DNA of 64,000 bases from Cryptomeria japonica (GCF_030272615.1 NC_081414.1:657398292-657462291), one strand, 5' to 3'; counted from the stretch's first letter, positions 46,316 through 55,541 are shown. Numbers and translations: made by a program. The notes: generated from the sequence alone by a model not told the origin.

Positions 46316-49300
46316 CTACCCCCGATCTTGCTGATCAATGTTTCGGGAAGGTAGGGAACACGCTAGAGGAGGAACATCCAACACAGCAGATGGAGCTATC
46401 ACAAGATCCAAACAAGGGCTATGTTCATATCCCAAGCCACTATGTTCTTGTCTAGGAGCTAGGATAAGTTCTTTAGAAAATTCGTTAGATAAATGGTTAT
46501 CAATATCAACAAGTCCATATTCACTATCAGAATGAACAAGAGTAACATTTGCATCATGAATAACATTTTCATCTATATCATCATCAAGATTTATAAAGAT
46601 AGGGTCTTTAACTCGCACAGGATCAAGACCATCATGCATCTTATGTTTAGGACATTTCGGCTCAATCGTCGGCTGAGGAGAAAATGGAATAATGCTTGTT
46701 GAAGGTGTTTTTGGGGATTGCAAAGTTTGAGCTCTAAGACGACGCTTTCGCCGGCATTCATGTGCAGAACGATTTCGTCTAGTCTTAGTAGGAAGTTGAG
46801 AAGATTGAGGAGGAGGAATGTTCTCATCCTTATCACTTGGGTGTTTAGGTTGTGGTCTCTTAGGCTGGATAATAGGAGAAGAGGAAGGTCTCTTCTCTCT
46901 ATAAAAAGATGGAGGAGGAACTGCTCCATATAAGGGAGAAATATTTGGTTTATGAAGGAGACCAAGTCCATCATGACGAGGAGGTATAGGTCTACTCTTA
47001 GGAGGTTTATTAGATATAGGCATAGTCACATCCATAGGGATGGGTTGGGAGTCTTCTTGAGGAAAGACATTAGTTTTATCTTTCAAAGGAAGAACTTCCT
47101 TCTCAAGAATGATAGGAATGTCAAGTTTGGGTGTTCTAGGTTCACTTAGAGATAGGATCATATTTGTTTTCCACTTTTGATAAGATTTGAAAAGATGATC
47201 ACTTCGCGGAGGAAGAGATTGGAATTGTTTAGGCCAAAAGTAATCAATAGGAACGCTAGAAGTTCTTTCAGCTGGTTTAAAGAGACTATGATTGACAGTA
47301 ACAACTTCACCATTATGGGGAAATTTCAAGCACTTATGAATAGGAGAAGCAATAGCTTTCATGGAAGATAGCCAAGGATAGCCTAGCTTCACACGAAATT
47401 GTTCGAAAGATGGAATAATAGCAAAGTTCACATCAAGGGATTTGTTACAGACCTCAATAGGTAATGTAATAGAACCAATTGCAGGAGAAGAAAATGCATC
47501 AAATAGTTTCACAACCACATCTGTTTTGTCATAGATAACTTGATTCAATTGCAAAGTAAAAAGAAATTCTTCAGTAATGACATTAACCATACAAGAAGGA
47601 TCAATAAGCACTCCACGACAAGGTGTGTTCTTGACTTTTGCAACTATATATAAAGGACCATCAGGTGCCCTGATGGTTTCACTGGAATCAAATGTGATGG
47701 AAGGTTCTTTAGGGATTTTCTGTTGCTCCACAAAATTAATCACATTTGGAGTCATAGACACAAGAACATCAGGTGAGACAGAGGAATCAGTAGTATCAAT
47801 CGCATTAGAGGTATGAGAAGGCAATGGATCAGTAAAAATCTGAAGATTTTGGTTAGGAAGAGCTACAGATTTGTTGCCTTTATCATTCACACCAGAAACA
47901 GAGATAGTATTATTATCAATCAAATCTTGAATTTTCCCCTTTAAAGAAAAACATTTTTCAGTATCATGCCCAGGTTGACGATGAAATTGACAAAAAGATT
48001 TGTTATCAAAATAAGGTGAAGTAATGTTTGCAGGATCAATTTGCCTTATAGGAGGAAGAGTAAGCACATTTTTTTCCAATAAATTATTCATAATACTATG
48101 CAATGATTCATTCAAAGGAGTAAACTTTCTTTCTCTCTTCAAAAACTTACAAATAGGAGACACACCTGATGCTGCATTCACATTGTTGTTGATGATGTTT
48201 TCATTGAATTTAATGGACTCTTTGTTCGGTTTAAACTTCCCAAATGGTTGTTGACTACTATCACCCTTATCACTCGGAGTCATAGGATGTGATTGTTCCA
48301 TTTGACTCACAGTCAGTTGATAATTGTGAAGAGTTGCGCACAACTGTTGGAAAGAAGTAAACTCAGAAAACAGGAGTTTTTCTCTAATGTCTTTTTGTAA
48401 ATTAGAAATAAAGATTCTTTGAATATCATTGTCAGGCACTGGAAAGGAAATTTGAGCATACAAATGCTTATATCTACCAATGAAATCAGTCACTTTTTCT
48501 TTAACACCTTGTTTACAATGCATTAAATCAATCAAAGTAACTTTAGGACTTATATTGTTTTGAAATTGTTGAATGAAAGCATTTGCAAGTTGTTCAAAAG
48601 AAGTAATAGAATAGGAAGGCAACGAGCAATACCATTGTAGGGCTTTGTCTCTTAATGTTCTAGTAAACAATTTTGCAAGCAACCTTTGGTCATAAGCAAA
48701 ATCAGTACATATTGTTTGAAAGGTCTTAACATGTGTTAGAGGATCACCCTTACCATTATAAAGCTCCAAATGCGGAATTTCAACATGTTTAGGGGGAATA
48801 GCTCGAACAATGTCAAGAGAAAGTGGACTCGCAACATCAAATGTGGGCACACTAAACTTAGATTGATTCATAGAGGCAATTTGTTGTTGTAAAGAAGAGA
48901 CAGTTTGTGCAAGATTATTAATGGTCGCTTCAGTCGAAGAGTTCATATTAGATGTGTTAGATTGTGATGGAGGTGTTATGTTATTGAAAGAAGGTAGAGA
49001 ATAAGGTCGTGGGACACTATGATAGTTAGTCATAGGAGATGATTGGAAAGGAGGAACACTACAAGGAGGAATGGAAGGGTTAAATGAATTGCCCCCTTGC
49101 GTCATGTTCATTTGTGGAGATATAAGAGGAACACTCATTGAAGGAATGAATGAAGAAGTCGGATTGAATGAAGGAAGAGGGTTAATTGAAGAAGAAGGAT
49201 TGCCCCCATGACTAGTGATCATAGGAGGAATGTCTTGTATTGAAGTAGTCATTATATTTGATGTAAAAGTAGGTATACTAGCAATAGGAGTCGTCAAAGG

Positions 49301-49726
49301 AATAGAATGATTGTCTTGAGTAGGAGGTTGTGTATAACCTAAGGTTTCGGCACAACTTTTCATAGGCATCACATTTGAATCCACAATGTGTGCAATACCA
49401 CGCAAAATATCAATTCCATTCTTATCACTTTGAAGCATACGTTTTAGACCCTCAATTAAAGGAAGAGCTTGACTATCAGGGTATTCTTGAGACATCCATT
49501 GTCGAAAATTGTCAAATTGGTTATCCAATTTTGAAAGTTGTTCTACAGAAACCTCATGGAGAGCTTCTTCATCATTAAGAGGATTAGAGGAATTACCCAT
49601 GTCCTCGTTAAAAAGACCATTCAAATTAGGTTCCATCTCCTCAGTAATTAAACCTTGGAAAGACTTAATTCTAAGGCTTCGTCTAACGGGAATAGTGTAA
49701 GTAGGGCTTATTGTTGTAAAACTCAT
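46316..49726 (-). CDS. Gag-protease-like polyprotein, 1136 aa, no RT
   Basis: An intact ORF. Residues ~1-300 are N-terminal gag with a Ser/Pro/Asn-rich linker. Residues ~310-480 are a classical retrotransposon gag domain (IPHLELYNGKGDPLTHVKTF; RTLRDKALQWYCSLP; KEKVTDFIGRYKHLYAQ). A C-X2-H-X4-H-X4-C knuckle lies at 579-592 (CQFHRQPGHDTEKC), typical of Tat/Ogre-like gag rather than CCHC. Residues ~675-815 resemble a retropepsin, but the active-site motif is LIDPSCMVNVI (D709-P-S) instead of D-T/S-G; LGYPWLSSMKA and CLKFPHNGEV follow. Residues ~820-1136 form an extra region: Pro-rich, then basic (RRNRSAHECRRKRRLR, ~983-998), then acidic (INLDDDIDENV). The stop at 46316-46318 falls earlier than in member 1, whose end has ~6 more codons. 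Probably forms particles; protease activity is doubtful. Confidence 0.9.
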   Translation of the reverse strand: MSFTTISPTYTIPVRRSLRIKSFQGLITEEMEPNLNGLFNEDMGNSSNPLNDEEALHEVSVEQLSKLDNQFDNFRQWMSQEYPDSQALPLIEGLKRMLQSDKNGIDILRGIAHIVDSNVMPMKSCAETLGYTQPPTQDNHSIPLTTPIASIPTFTSNIMTTSIQDIPPMITSHGGNPSSSINPLPSFNPTSSFIPSMSVPLISPQMNMTQGGNSFNPSIPPCSVPPFQSSPMTNYHSVPRPYSLPSFNNITPPSQSNTSNMNSSTEATINNLAQTVSSLQQQIASMNQSKFSVPTFDVASPLSLDIVRAIPPKHVEIPHLELYNGKGDPLTHVKTFQTICTDFAYDQRLLAKLFTRTLRDKALQWYCSLPSYSITSFEQLANAFIQQFQNNISPKVTLIDLMHCKQGVKEKVTDFIGRYKHLYAQISFPVPDNDIQRIFISNLQKDIREKLLFSEFTSFQQLCATLHNYQLTVSQMEQSHPMTPSDKGDSSQQPFGKFKPNKESIKFNENIINNNVNAASGVSPICKFLKRERKFTPLNESLHSIMNNLLEKNVLTLPPIRQIDPANITSPYFDNKSFCQFHRQPGHDTEKCFSLKGKIQDLIDNNTISVSGVNDKGNKSVALPNQNLQIFTDPLPSHTSNAIDTTDSSVSPDVLVSMTPNVINFVEQQKIPKEPSITFDSSETIRAPDGPLYIVAKVKNTPCRGVLIDPSCMVNVITEEFLFTLQLNQVIYDKTDVVVKLFDAFSSPAIGSITLPIEVCNKSLDVNFAIIPSFEQFRVKLGYPWLSSMKAIASPIHKCLKFPHNGEVVTVNHSLFKPAERTSSVPIDYFWPKQFQSLPPRSDHLFKSYQKWKTNMILSLSEPRTPKLDIPIILEKEVLPLKDKTNVFPQEDSQPIPMDVTMPISNKPPKSRPIPPRHDGLGLLHKPNISPLYGAVPPPSFYREKRPSSSPIIQPKRPQPKHPSDKDENIPPPQSSQLPTKTRRNRSAHECRRKRRLRAQTLQSPKTPSTSIIPFSPQPTIEPKCPKHKMHDGLDPVRVKDPIFINLDDDIDENVIHDANVTLVHSDSEYGLVDIDNHLSNEFSKELILAPRQEHSGLGYEHSPCLDLVIAPSAVLDVPPLACSLPSRNIDQQDRG

Positions 49727-49851
49727 GCACTAGAGAGAGAGAAGATTTTGAATTTTAGAGGTAGCAAATTTCAGTAAAACCAGCCAATCTTCTAGATTTA
49801 AGCTGTTAAATACAATCAGGACAATCTCCCGAAATTTCGGAAAAAATGTCC

Positions 49852-49884
49852 GGGACCGTGGCGCTTGGGGTGCACACGGTCCTC
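49852..49884. repeat. Leader hairpin 1
   Basis: Perfect outer arms GGACCGTG/CACGGTCC with inner GCGC/GTGC arms around a TTGGG loop. A single A is bulged. Confidence 0.8.
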
Positions 49885-50472
49885 GCAACTTTTTTCGAAA
49901 TTTGTAGGGATGAAAGTTATGATGATTTTGCAGCTAACCTGAAAAAATTGAGTGATTTTACGATCTGTAGATAGGTCAAATTAAAGTTACAATCTCAAAA
50001 TTGAACCCTACCAAGATTGTCAAAAAATGCAAAATTTGAATTTTGAAAAAGAGAGGGAAACTGAAATTTTGAATTTTATGATTTTAGAGGGTATACCAAA
50101 AGCAATGCAAGTTTTGAAATTTGAAAGTTGACTCAATTTCACGCAAAATTCAATTTTGAAAGCGGAAATCAAAGTTGTTGTAATTAAGCACTTAATTTCA
50201 AAAGTCACAAATTGCGAAAATTTGAATAAATCACTGAAATTTCGAATGAATGATAACACACTTTTCAGATTTAGGACTGTAAGAAACACAATTTTGACAC
50301 AAATTTCAATTTCAACAATTTTTGAATGATTAGAAGCCTCAATCCAAGCAATCACTAGACCAACTTTGACTGTAATTTTGAAGGTGTTAAAATTGATAAA
50401 ATCAGCCAAAATTCTGGATTTTAGCAGGAAAATACAGTAAGATCTCGCTCCCGAAATTTTGGAAAAAATGTC

Positions 50473-50506
50473 GGGGACGATGGCGCTCGGAGTGCACACG
50501 GTCCTC
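50473..50506. repeat. Leader hairpin 2
   Basis: Related to leader hairpin 1 but with GGACGATG facing CACGGTCC, leaving two mismatches in the outer stem. The same GGACGATG version occurs in both LTRs at 44686 and 51276. Confidence 0.75.
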
Positions 50507-50885
50507 GCAACTTTTTTCCAAATTTTTAGGGATGAAAGATATTGTGATTTTATTGCGGAATCCAAAGTTACAGCCGATTTGGAGGTGTTTTGATCAGTGA
50601 AATTGTCAGACAAAGGTTGAATCAAGAGGGTTTCAAAAATTAGGGTTTTGACACTTAACCACTTAATTTTTAGAATTAAAGCACAAATATGAATTGACAA
50701 TTTGTAATAGAAGGGCAGATCTGAAACAAGCATCAACAATTAAACATTTCACAAGTTTAATTACTTAAAAAGCAAATTTAGGGTTTTTCTACAATTAACC
50801 TCTAAAATTTTGCAAAAGATCAAACATGGAAATGTAATCAAGGAATCCAATTTTCAGATCTAACTATGAATAATTAGAAAGGATG

Positions 50886-50903
50886 TTCACGTCGGGTTCA
50901 CCA
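50886..50903 (-). promoter_or_regulatory. Primer binding site, tRNA-Trp type
   Basis: Minus strand TGGTGAACCCGACGTGAA, three bases inside the 5' LTR. As I recall the plant cytosolic tRNA-Trp, its 3' end TTCACGTCGGGTTCA plus CCA is complementary over all 18 bases. Most plant Ty3/gypsy elements use other tRNAs. Confidence 0.75.
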
Positions 50904-50906
50904 AAA

Positions 50907-52144
50907 TGTAAAGCGGAAAATAATTGAACCCTAGTCGTTCTCCCCTCCCCAACTCCGAGGAGAGAGAAGGGAGAGTCACTAGGGTTGATGGTTTTCACTT
51001 AGGAGGGACTTTAGATTCAAAAGAGGGGTTGAAACCCACAAGATCCAATCCCACGCAATGCAAGATTGGATTCTATATGAGTTTCAAGGGTTGTGATAGC
51101 AAGGATACCCTCTTTTGTAAAGAATATAGATGGAAAGATTGAACTAGGAATGCATAGAAAGTGAGAAAGATTCGCTTATAAACTAAGTTAGGGATATAGG
51201 ATGAAGCTGCAGACCTGGAATTAGCAGTAAAATGTCGAGACGGCGCTGTCCTGCAAATTTGAGCAAAAGTTGACGGGACGATGGCGCCCGGCGTGCACAC
51301 GGTCCTCCGAAAAATCCGCGAAACGAAGGGGGATCTGTTCGTCTCTGCACAAGGATTCCAGATCTTCAATTTCAGCCGCATACCTGCAACCTACACACAG
51401 AAGAGCGAAGACAATTGGGGGGTTAGGGATTAGGGGTTTGCCCTTAGGTCAAACCCCGGTTTTGGAATTAACCAAGAAATGAGAAATGTTGTAAATGTAA
51501 TGTAAAACAAGTACTAATACCTTGTTGTAAGGATGTTTGTATCCTTATATGCGAAGGTATAGATGTTGTTGTTTGTTGTATGTTGTATGTTGTAGCATGT
51601 AATGTGTTGTAAGTGATCTCCTCTTCAATGGTTGAATCCTTGTCTTGAATGCAACACTTAGCCTTGAATGGAGACTTAGAATGATCAATTGCTTGAAGGA
51701 ATGCTTGAATGCTTGAATGCTTGAATGTTTGAATATCGTTTTCACCTTTTTTCATCCTCCTCTAAATGAGAGAGGAAAAGTAGTTTATATACTTGCCAAT
51801 TAGGGTTAAAAGACTGATTTTCCCGACCTTAGGCCGACCAGGAAATGTTATTTTCCAAATTGCAAACAAAAAGGCCCGAAGTCCCATAGGAGACCGGCCC
51901 CAAAATAGGGCCAGGGACCAGGGCGCTGGGCGCCATGGTCCTGGGGGACCAGGGCGCTGGGCGCTCTGGTCCCACCTCCCGGGACAGTAGGGTGCAAGGA
52001 GGATCAGGCCAGGGTGCTGGAAAAATGCAATTTTTGGTGTCATGAGCAAGTTTCGGGGTCTCCATTCAGGTTTAGTGTTGCGTCGCCATCGTGAAGACCC
52101 AAATGCGGTCGAAATTGCAAGTGTCGCAATTTTAGGACGCTACA
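50907..52144 (-). repeat. Member 2, 5' LTR
   Basis: Same length and ends as 44317-45554. Transcription is expected to start inside this LTR, on the minus strand. No TATA box could be assigned with confidence. Differences from the partner LTR cluster in the first of the paired hairpins (51915-51940). Confidence 0.95.
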
Positions 52145-52149
52145 ACTGC
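52145..52149. repeat. Target-site duplication ACTGC, right copy
   Basis: Identical to 44312-44316. Confidence 0.93.
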
Positions 52150-52542
52150 ATATAACGCAATATTAAACCTTGGATTGTGGTCAAAATTTTTGTGTCATCA
52201 CATAGGAGAGGAAGATGTAGTTTATCCTATAAAAAAAATAGATGAAGCAATTTTAGTACTAATAGTTGTTTAGGATGAACATGGAGCAAGGAAGGATTAA
52301 GGGTAAGATACGCTTTCACACAAATATTAGATTATGAAGCCACAAAGATGTGAATGAATTTGACTAACTCTTGACAAAGAGAGTCAAATGGTAGACTAGG
52401 GATTCTATTCCTTTTCTTCTTTGGAAATTTTATGGATTTGGAATGATATTCAACTAAGATCTAGATATGATACAAATGAAAATCTAAAATATCATAACAA
52501 ACTAATACATAGGAAAAAACAAACTTCACAACAAGTATAGAA
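52150..52542. other. Noncoding spacer
   Basis: No feature seen. It continues the sequence interrupted by the element at 44317-52144. Confidence 0.45.
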
Positions 52543-52921
52543 TGTTAGAGTATTCGAGTATTTACTTGATTAATTAAACATTATTTGTTTAATTATTTAA
52601 GTTCCCTTTATCTCTTTTACACTTAAGCTAACTTTAGGTGCATATAATTAATTATTTTAATTAATTATTATGTGCAAACCTAGGTTTTCCCTTTTAGGGT
52701 TTCTTGACCTATTAAAGGTTGAGTTATTTCTTTTCATTGTATGAAGAAGGATTATTATTGACAATACATTTTGGAGATTATTGAGCTCTCATCTTTTGGA
52801 GCATATTTTTCCTGTGTATTATTTCCTTCTGTGATTTGCTTCATTACTTCTCCTTGTAACAGGTTTTTCGGCTTGCAGAGATTATTTGGGCTCCTGTGGT
52901 GTTATATTTTCTCAACTTCTA
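52543..52921 (+). repeat. Short Copia-type 5' LTR
   Basis: Starts TGTTAGAGTATTCGAG and ends near CTCAACTTCTA just before a tRNA-iMet primer site; about 380 bp. Includes AATTAATTATTTTAATTAATT and a TTCTCCTTGTAACAGG stretch. The terminal CA is not visible, so the right edge is uncertain by a few bases. Confidence 0.75.
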
Positions 52922-52923
52922 TA

Positions 52924-52935
52924 TGGTATCAGAGC
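52924..52935 (+). promoter_or_regulatory. Copia primer binding site
   Basis: Exact TGGTATCAGAGC a few bases after the LTR. Confidence 0.9.
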
Positions 52936-53471
52936 GAAGATCTGTAGCTACCTATTCCTGTTTTTGAGAATTTTTTGCATTGGAAGCAGATCTAGGGTTT
53001 CAGGAATTTTTTATGTACCTAGGGTTTGAACTTTTTTCTAAGAACTTTGGGCCTAAATAGACCTCACCATCATGCTCAGAAGGCCCAAAAACCCCTATGG
53101 TCATATAAAATTTGACCTATTTTGGTTCCTGAGCCTCTGGGAGTATTTTCTTCTCAGATCTAGGTCGTACGGCCCTGGCATGCAGATCGAGAAAAAAATT
53201 CAAAAAAAACAAAAAATTATTTTGCCTTTTGACGGCATGCAGGCCGGATTTTGATATTTTTTGAAAAAAAAATTAAAAAAAATATCAAAAGCGATAGTTG
53301 TTTTTTTTACAAAAAAATAAAAAATAAAAAATAAAAAAATTTTTAAAAATTGGGAGTTTGTTCTACATTGTGCAGTGTACCGGGCTGATAGTCTAGCCAT
53401 CGTACAATGATCGGACCTGTCAGTCTGGTCACCCACCGTGGTCACCGTCGGCAGCTCCCTCCGGCCCCCGC
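52936..53471 (+). mobile_element. Copia leader up to the gap
   Basis: Untranslated leader with an A-rich low-complexity stretch at ~53255-53350. It contains TCGTACGGCCCTGGCATGC (53163-53181) and GACGGCATGCAGGCCGG (53230-53246), which share GGCATGCAG. It becomes GC-rich (CACCGTGGTCACCGTCGG) just before the gap, so the gag start is probably inside the gap. Confidence 0.65.
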
Positions 53472-53971
53472 NNNNNNNNNNNNNNNNNNNNNNNNNNNNN
53501 NNNNNNNNNNNNNNNNNNNNNNNNNNNNNNNNNNNNNNNNNNNNNNNNNNNNNNNNNNNNNNNNNNNNNNNNNNNNNNNNNNNNNNNNNNNNNNNNNNNN
53601 NNNNNNNNNNNNNNNNNNNNNNNNNNNNNNNNNNNNNNNNNNNNNNNNNNNNNNNNNNNNNNNNNNNNNNNNNNNNNNNNNNNNNNNNNNNNNNNNNNNN
53701 NNNNNNNNNNNNNNNNNNNNNNNNNNNNNNNNNNNNNNNNNNNNNNNNNNNNNNNNNNNNNNNNNNNNNNNNNNNNNNNNNNNNNNNNNNNNNNNNNNNN
53801 NNNNNNNNNNNNNNNNNNNNNNNNNNNNNNNNNNNNNNNNNNNNNNNNNNNNNNNNNNNNNNNNNNNNNNNNNNNNNNNNNNNNNNNNNNNNNNNNNNNN
53901 NNNNNNNNNNNNNNNNNNNNNNNNNNNNNNNNNNNNNNNNNNNNNNNNNNNNNNNNNNNNNNNNNNNNNNN
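53472..53971. other. Assembly gap, 500 N
   Basis: Placeholder gap. The coding part of the Copia element that starts at 52543 would begin here; nothing Copia-like is recognised on the far side. Confidence 0.99.
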
Positions 53972-54660
53972 AAATTTCATAAAGTTTTGACCAAGTTATG
54001 GTGGTCAGACATACGAGTTTTTTATATTTTTAAAAAGCTAGACTAAAAAAACATAATTAATTATTTATTTCAAAGAAAAATATTAAAAAATATGTCCCAC
54101 ATCAAGACATGAGTCTTCTAGTTATAGCTAAAATACTATAAAAAATTATTATGATTTGACTATGATGAGAGTGGTTAGACACATGCTTCTTATCTTTTTC
54201 CTAAAATTTTAGTACTACTACATTTAAATTTTAATTTTTTGTCAAATAGATTTTTTTTTTTTTTAAAACAAACTAGTAGCTCAGAAACTACATTCAATTT
54301 CCTACATATTCTATTCTTACATATTTTTGAAATAATGTTGATAACTTATTAAAAAATTTACGTCAAGTTTCCTAACTCTGTTTTCTGATTTTCATTGCCA
54401 CTTAAGAGCCTGTTTGGCCCATGATGATCTTGCACATACCCTTTAATGTGAAAGGTTTTTTTTACTGGCGAATTCAGACATGTTTTAATGTGAAAGGTTG
54501 TTTTTACTGGTGATATACACTAGTGCACAAAACCAATGCATGTCATTTAGTGGTGTTTTTTTTATTATTTGTAAATGAGTATTTTATTATTGATATCAAT
54601 AAAGTTTACATAATTATCATAGTTTCAGCCAAAATTGGAGCTTTCAAAAATTCTCATGGT
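53972..54660. other. AT-rich noncoding stretch
   Basis: No ORF with domain content. A short duplicated string AATGTGAAAGGTT-TTTTTACTGG occurs at about 54448 and 54488. Confidence 0.45.
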
Positions 54661-54974
54661 CCTATACCATTAAACCACCCATGACAACATGTAAAGCCAA
54701 GCCTTTCTCTACAATAGAACTCGACCCCATCCCACTAATCCATTTCCCCATTACATTTGCCAATCCTAAATACAAACGTCTACATGGAAAAACAAAGAGA
54801 AAAACCTCCCATGCCCAAGACAAAAGGGGAGACCAAGAAGTTACATCACCATGGTTGACCACCTTCACCAATAAGTCACGACCACATGGCACGCCTCGCT
54901 TGGAAATGCCACGGTTGCCCTTAATCTGCCACTCCACCGTCCTTTGCAGCCAAAAGAAAAAATATTGCATTACA

Positions 54975-55541
54975 TTATTTTACATTATACCACCTTTTTG
55001 CTTCCCTTTGGATAGCCTCATCCATGTTTAGCCCTTTTTTGTAGAGGTAATACTCGATGGCACTGAGGCCTTCACTCATAGCTGCCCTAAGCACTTCTGG
55101 ATTGTCATACACAATCCAAAGAATAAAAGGATGAATAGAGCCAGAGGGGTCCATTTGGCCTTCACCAATTTGGAACCAGTCTTCATCACGAGCCAGCAAA
55201 CCCATCCCCATCTGTTCCCTGACCAGGATATCTTCCAGGCCACCTCTCCATTCTTCATGAACAAAGGAAATGATGACCCACCTCACCTCTGACACCATGC
55301 CTAATTCTAGACACCATGCTAAGAAGAGTGATGAAATTTCCACATTTAATTTGTAACGACCCTTCGCTGCAAGATAGTCATGACCCAGGACAATTGAAAC
55401 ATTGCAAATGAAGTCATCATCCTTAAAGAGGAAAATGTTTTTCAGTCTATTGTGACTGACCTCCACCCAAAACAGATCCATTTGTATAGAACTATGAAGG
55501 GAGAAGTTGGCCAACATTTTTCTTACAACAACAATCACCAC
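54975..55541 (-). CDS. Unrecognised ORF, 188 codons
   Basis: I do not recognise this protein. It begins at a GTG after an in-frame TAG; the first ATG is about nine codons in (~55515-55517), so the true protein is either ~180 residues or an internal exon. Composition looks protein-like: hydrophobic and aromatic patches (SSLFLAWCLELGMVSEVRWV), acidic stretches (REQMGMGLLARDEDW) and a charged C-terminus (GLNMDEAIQREAKRWYNVK). There is no signal peptide, no zinc motif and no link to the nearby elements. A second open frame just downstream on the same strand (54662-54970, Trp-rich) has no recognisable content. It may be a gene fragment captured or left in repeats. Confidence 0.4.
   Translation of the reverse strand: MVIVVVRKMLANFSLHSSIQMDLFWVEVSHNRLKNIFLFKDDDFICNVSIVLGHDYLAAKGRYKLNVEISSLFLAWCLELGMVSEVRWVIISFVHEEWRGGLEDILVREQMGMGLLARDEDWFQIGEGQMDPSGSIHPFILWIVYDNPEVLRAAMSEGLSAIEYYLYKKGLNMDEAIQREAKRWYNVK

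Larger units (their letters stand above)
49727..50906 (-). other. 5' leader of member 2 with internal repeats
   Basis: About 1180 bases between primer site and ATG. Two related blocks (around 49825-49920 and 50445-50540) each contain a CCCGAAATTT-GGAAAAAATGTC string, a GC-rich hairpin-like motif (49852-49884 and 50473-50506) and CGCAACTTTTTTC. A minus-strand open frame at 50020-50739 has biased, low-information composition and no domain; I regard it as chance. Confidence 0.75.
44317..52144 (-). mobile_element. Young non-autonomous gag-protease LTR retrotransposon (member 2)
   Basis: A complete 7828-bp element with LTRs of equal length (1238 bp each), a perfect 5-bp target duplication ACTGC, a polypurine tract, a primer site matching tRNA-Trp, a ~1.2-kb leader and a single 1136-codon ORF. 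Only ~760 bases separate the ORF stop from the polypurine tract, leaving no room for RT, RNase H or integrase, so mobilisation must be in trans. This fits the TR-GAG concept (terminal-repeat elements encoding only Gag), here with a retropepsin-like domain and an extra C-terminal region. I count about 27 base differences between the LTRs by eye (~2%). Confidence 0.92.

Noticed and set aside
50020-50739. 239-codon minus-strand open frame in the leader of the 44317-52144 element
   Set aside because: Highly biased Lys/Ser/Ile/Phe-rich translation of AT-rich DNA, overlapping the hairpin repeats, no domain, no counterpart in the older relative.
49727-50906. Reverse transcriptase or integrase hidden in the leader or 3' UTR of the gag-protease elements
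   Set aside because: No RT box, RNase H or integrase motif was seen in any frame on either strand, and the available space is about 1.2 kb and 0.76 kb.
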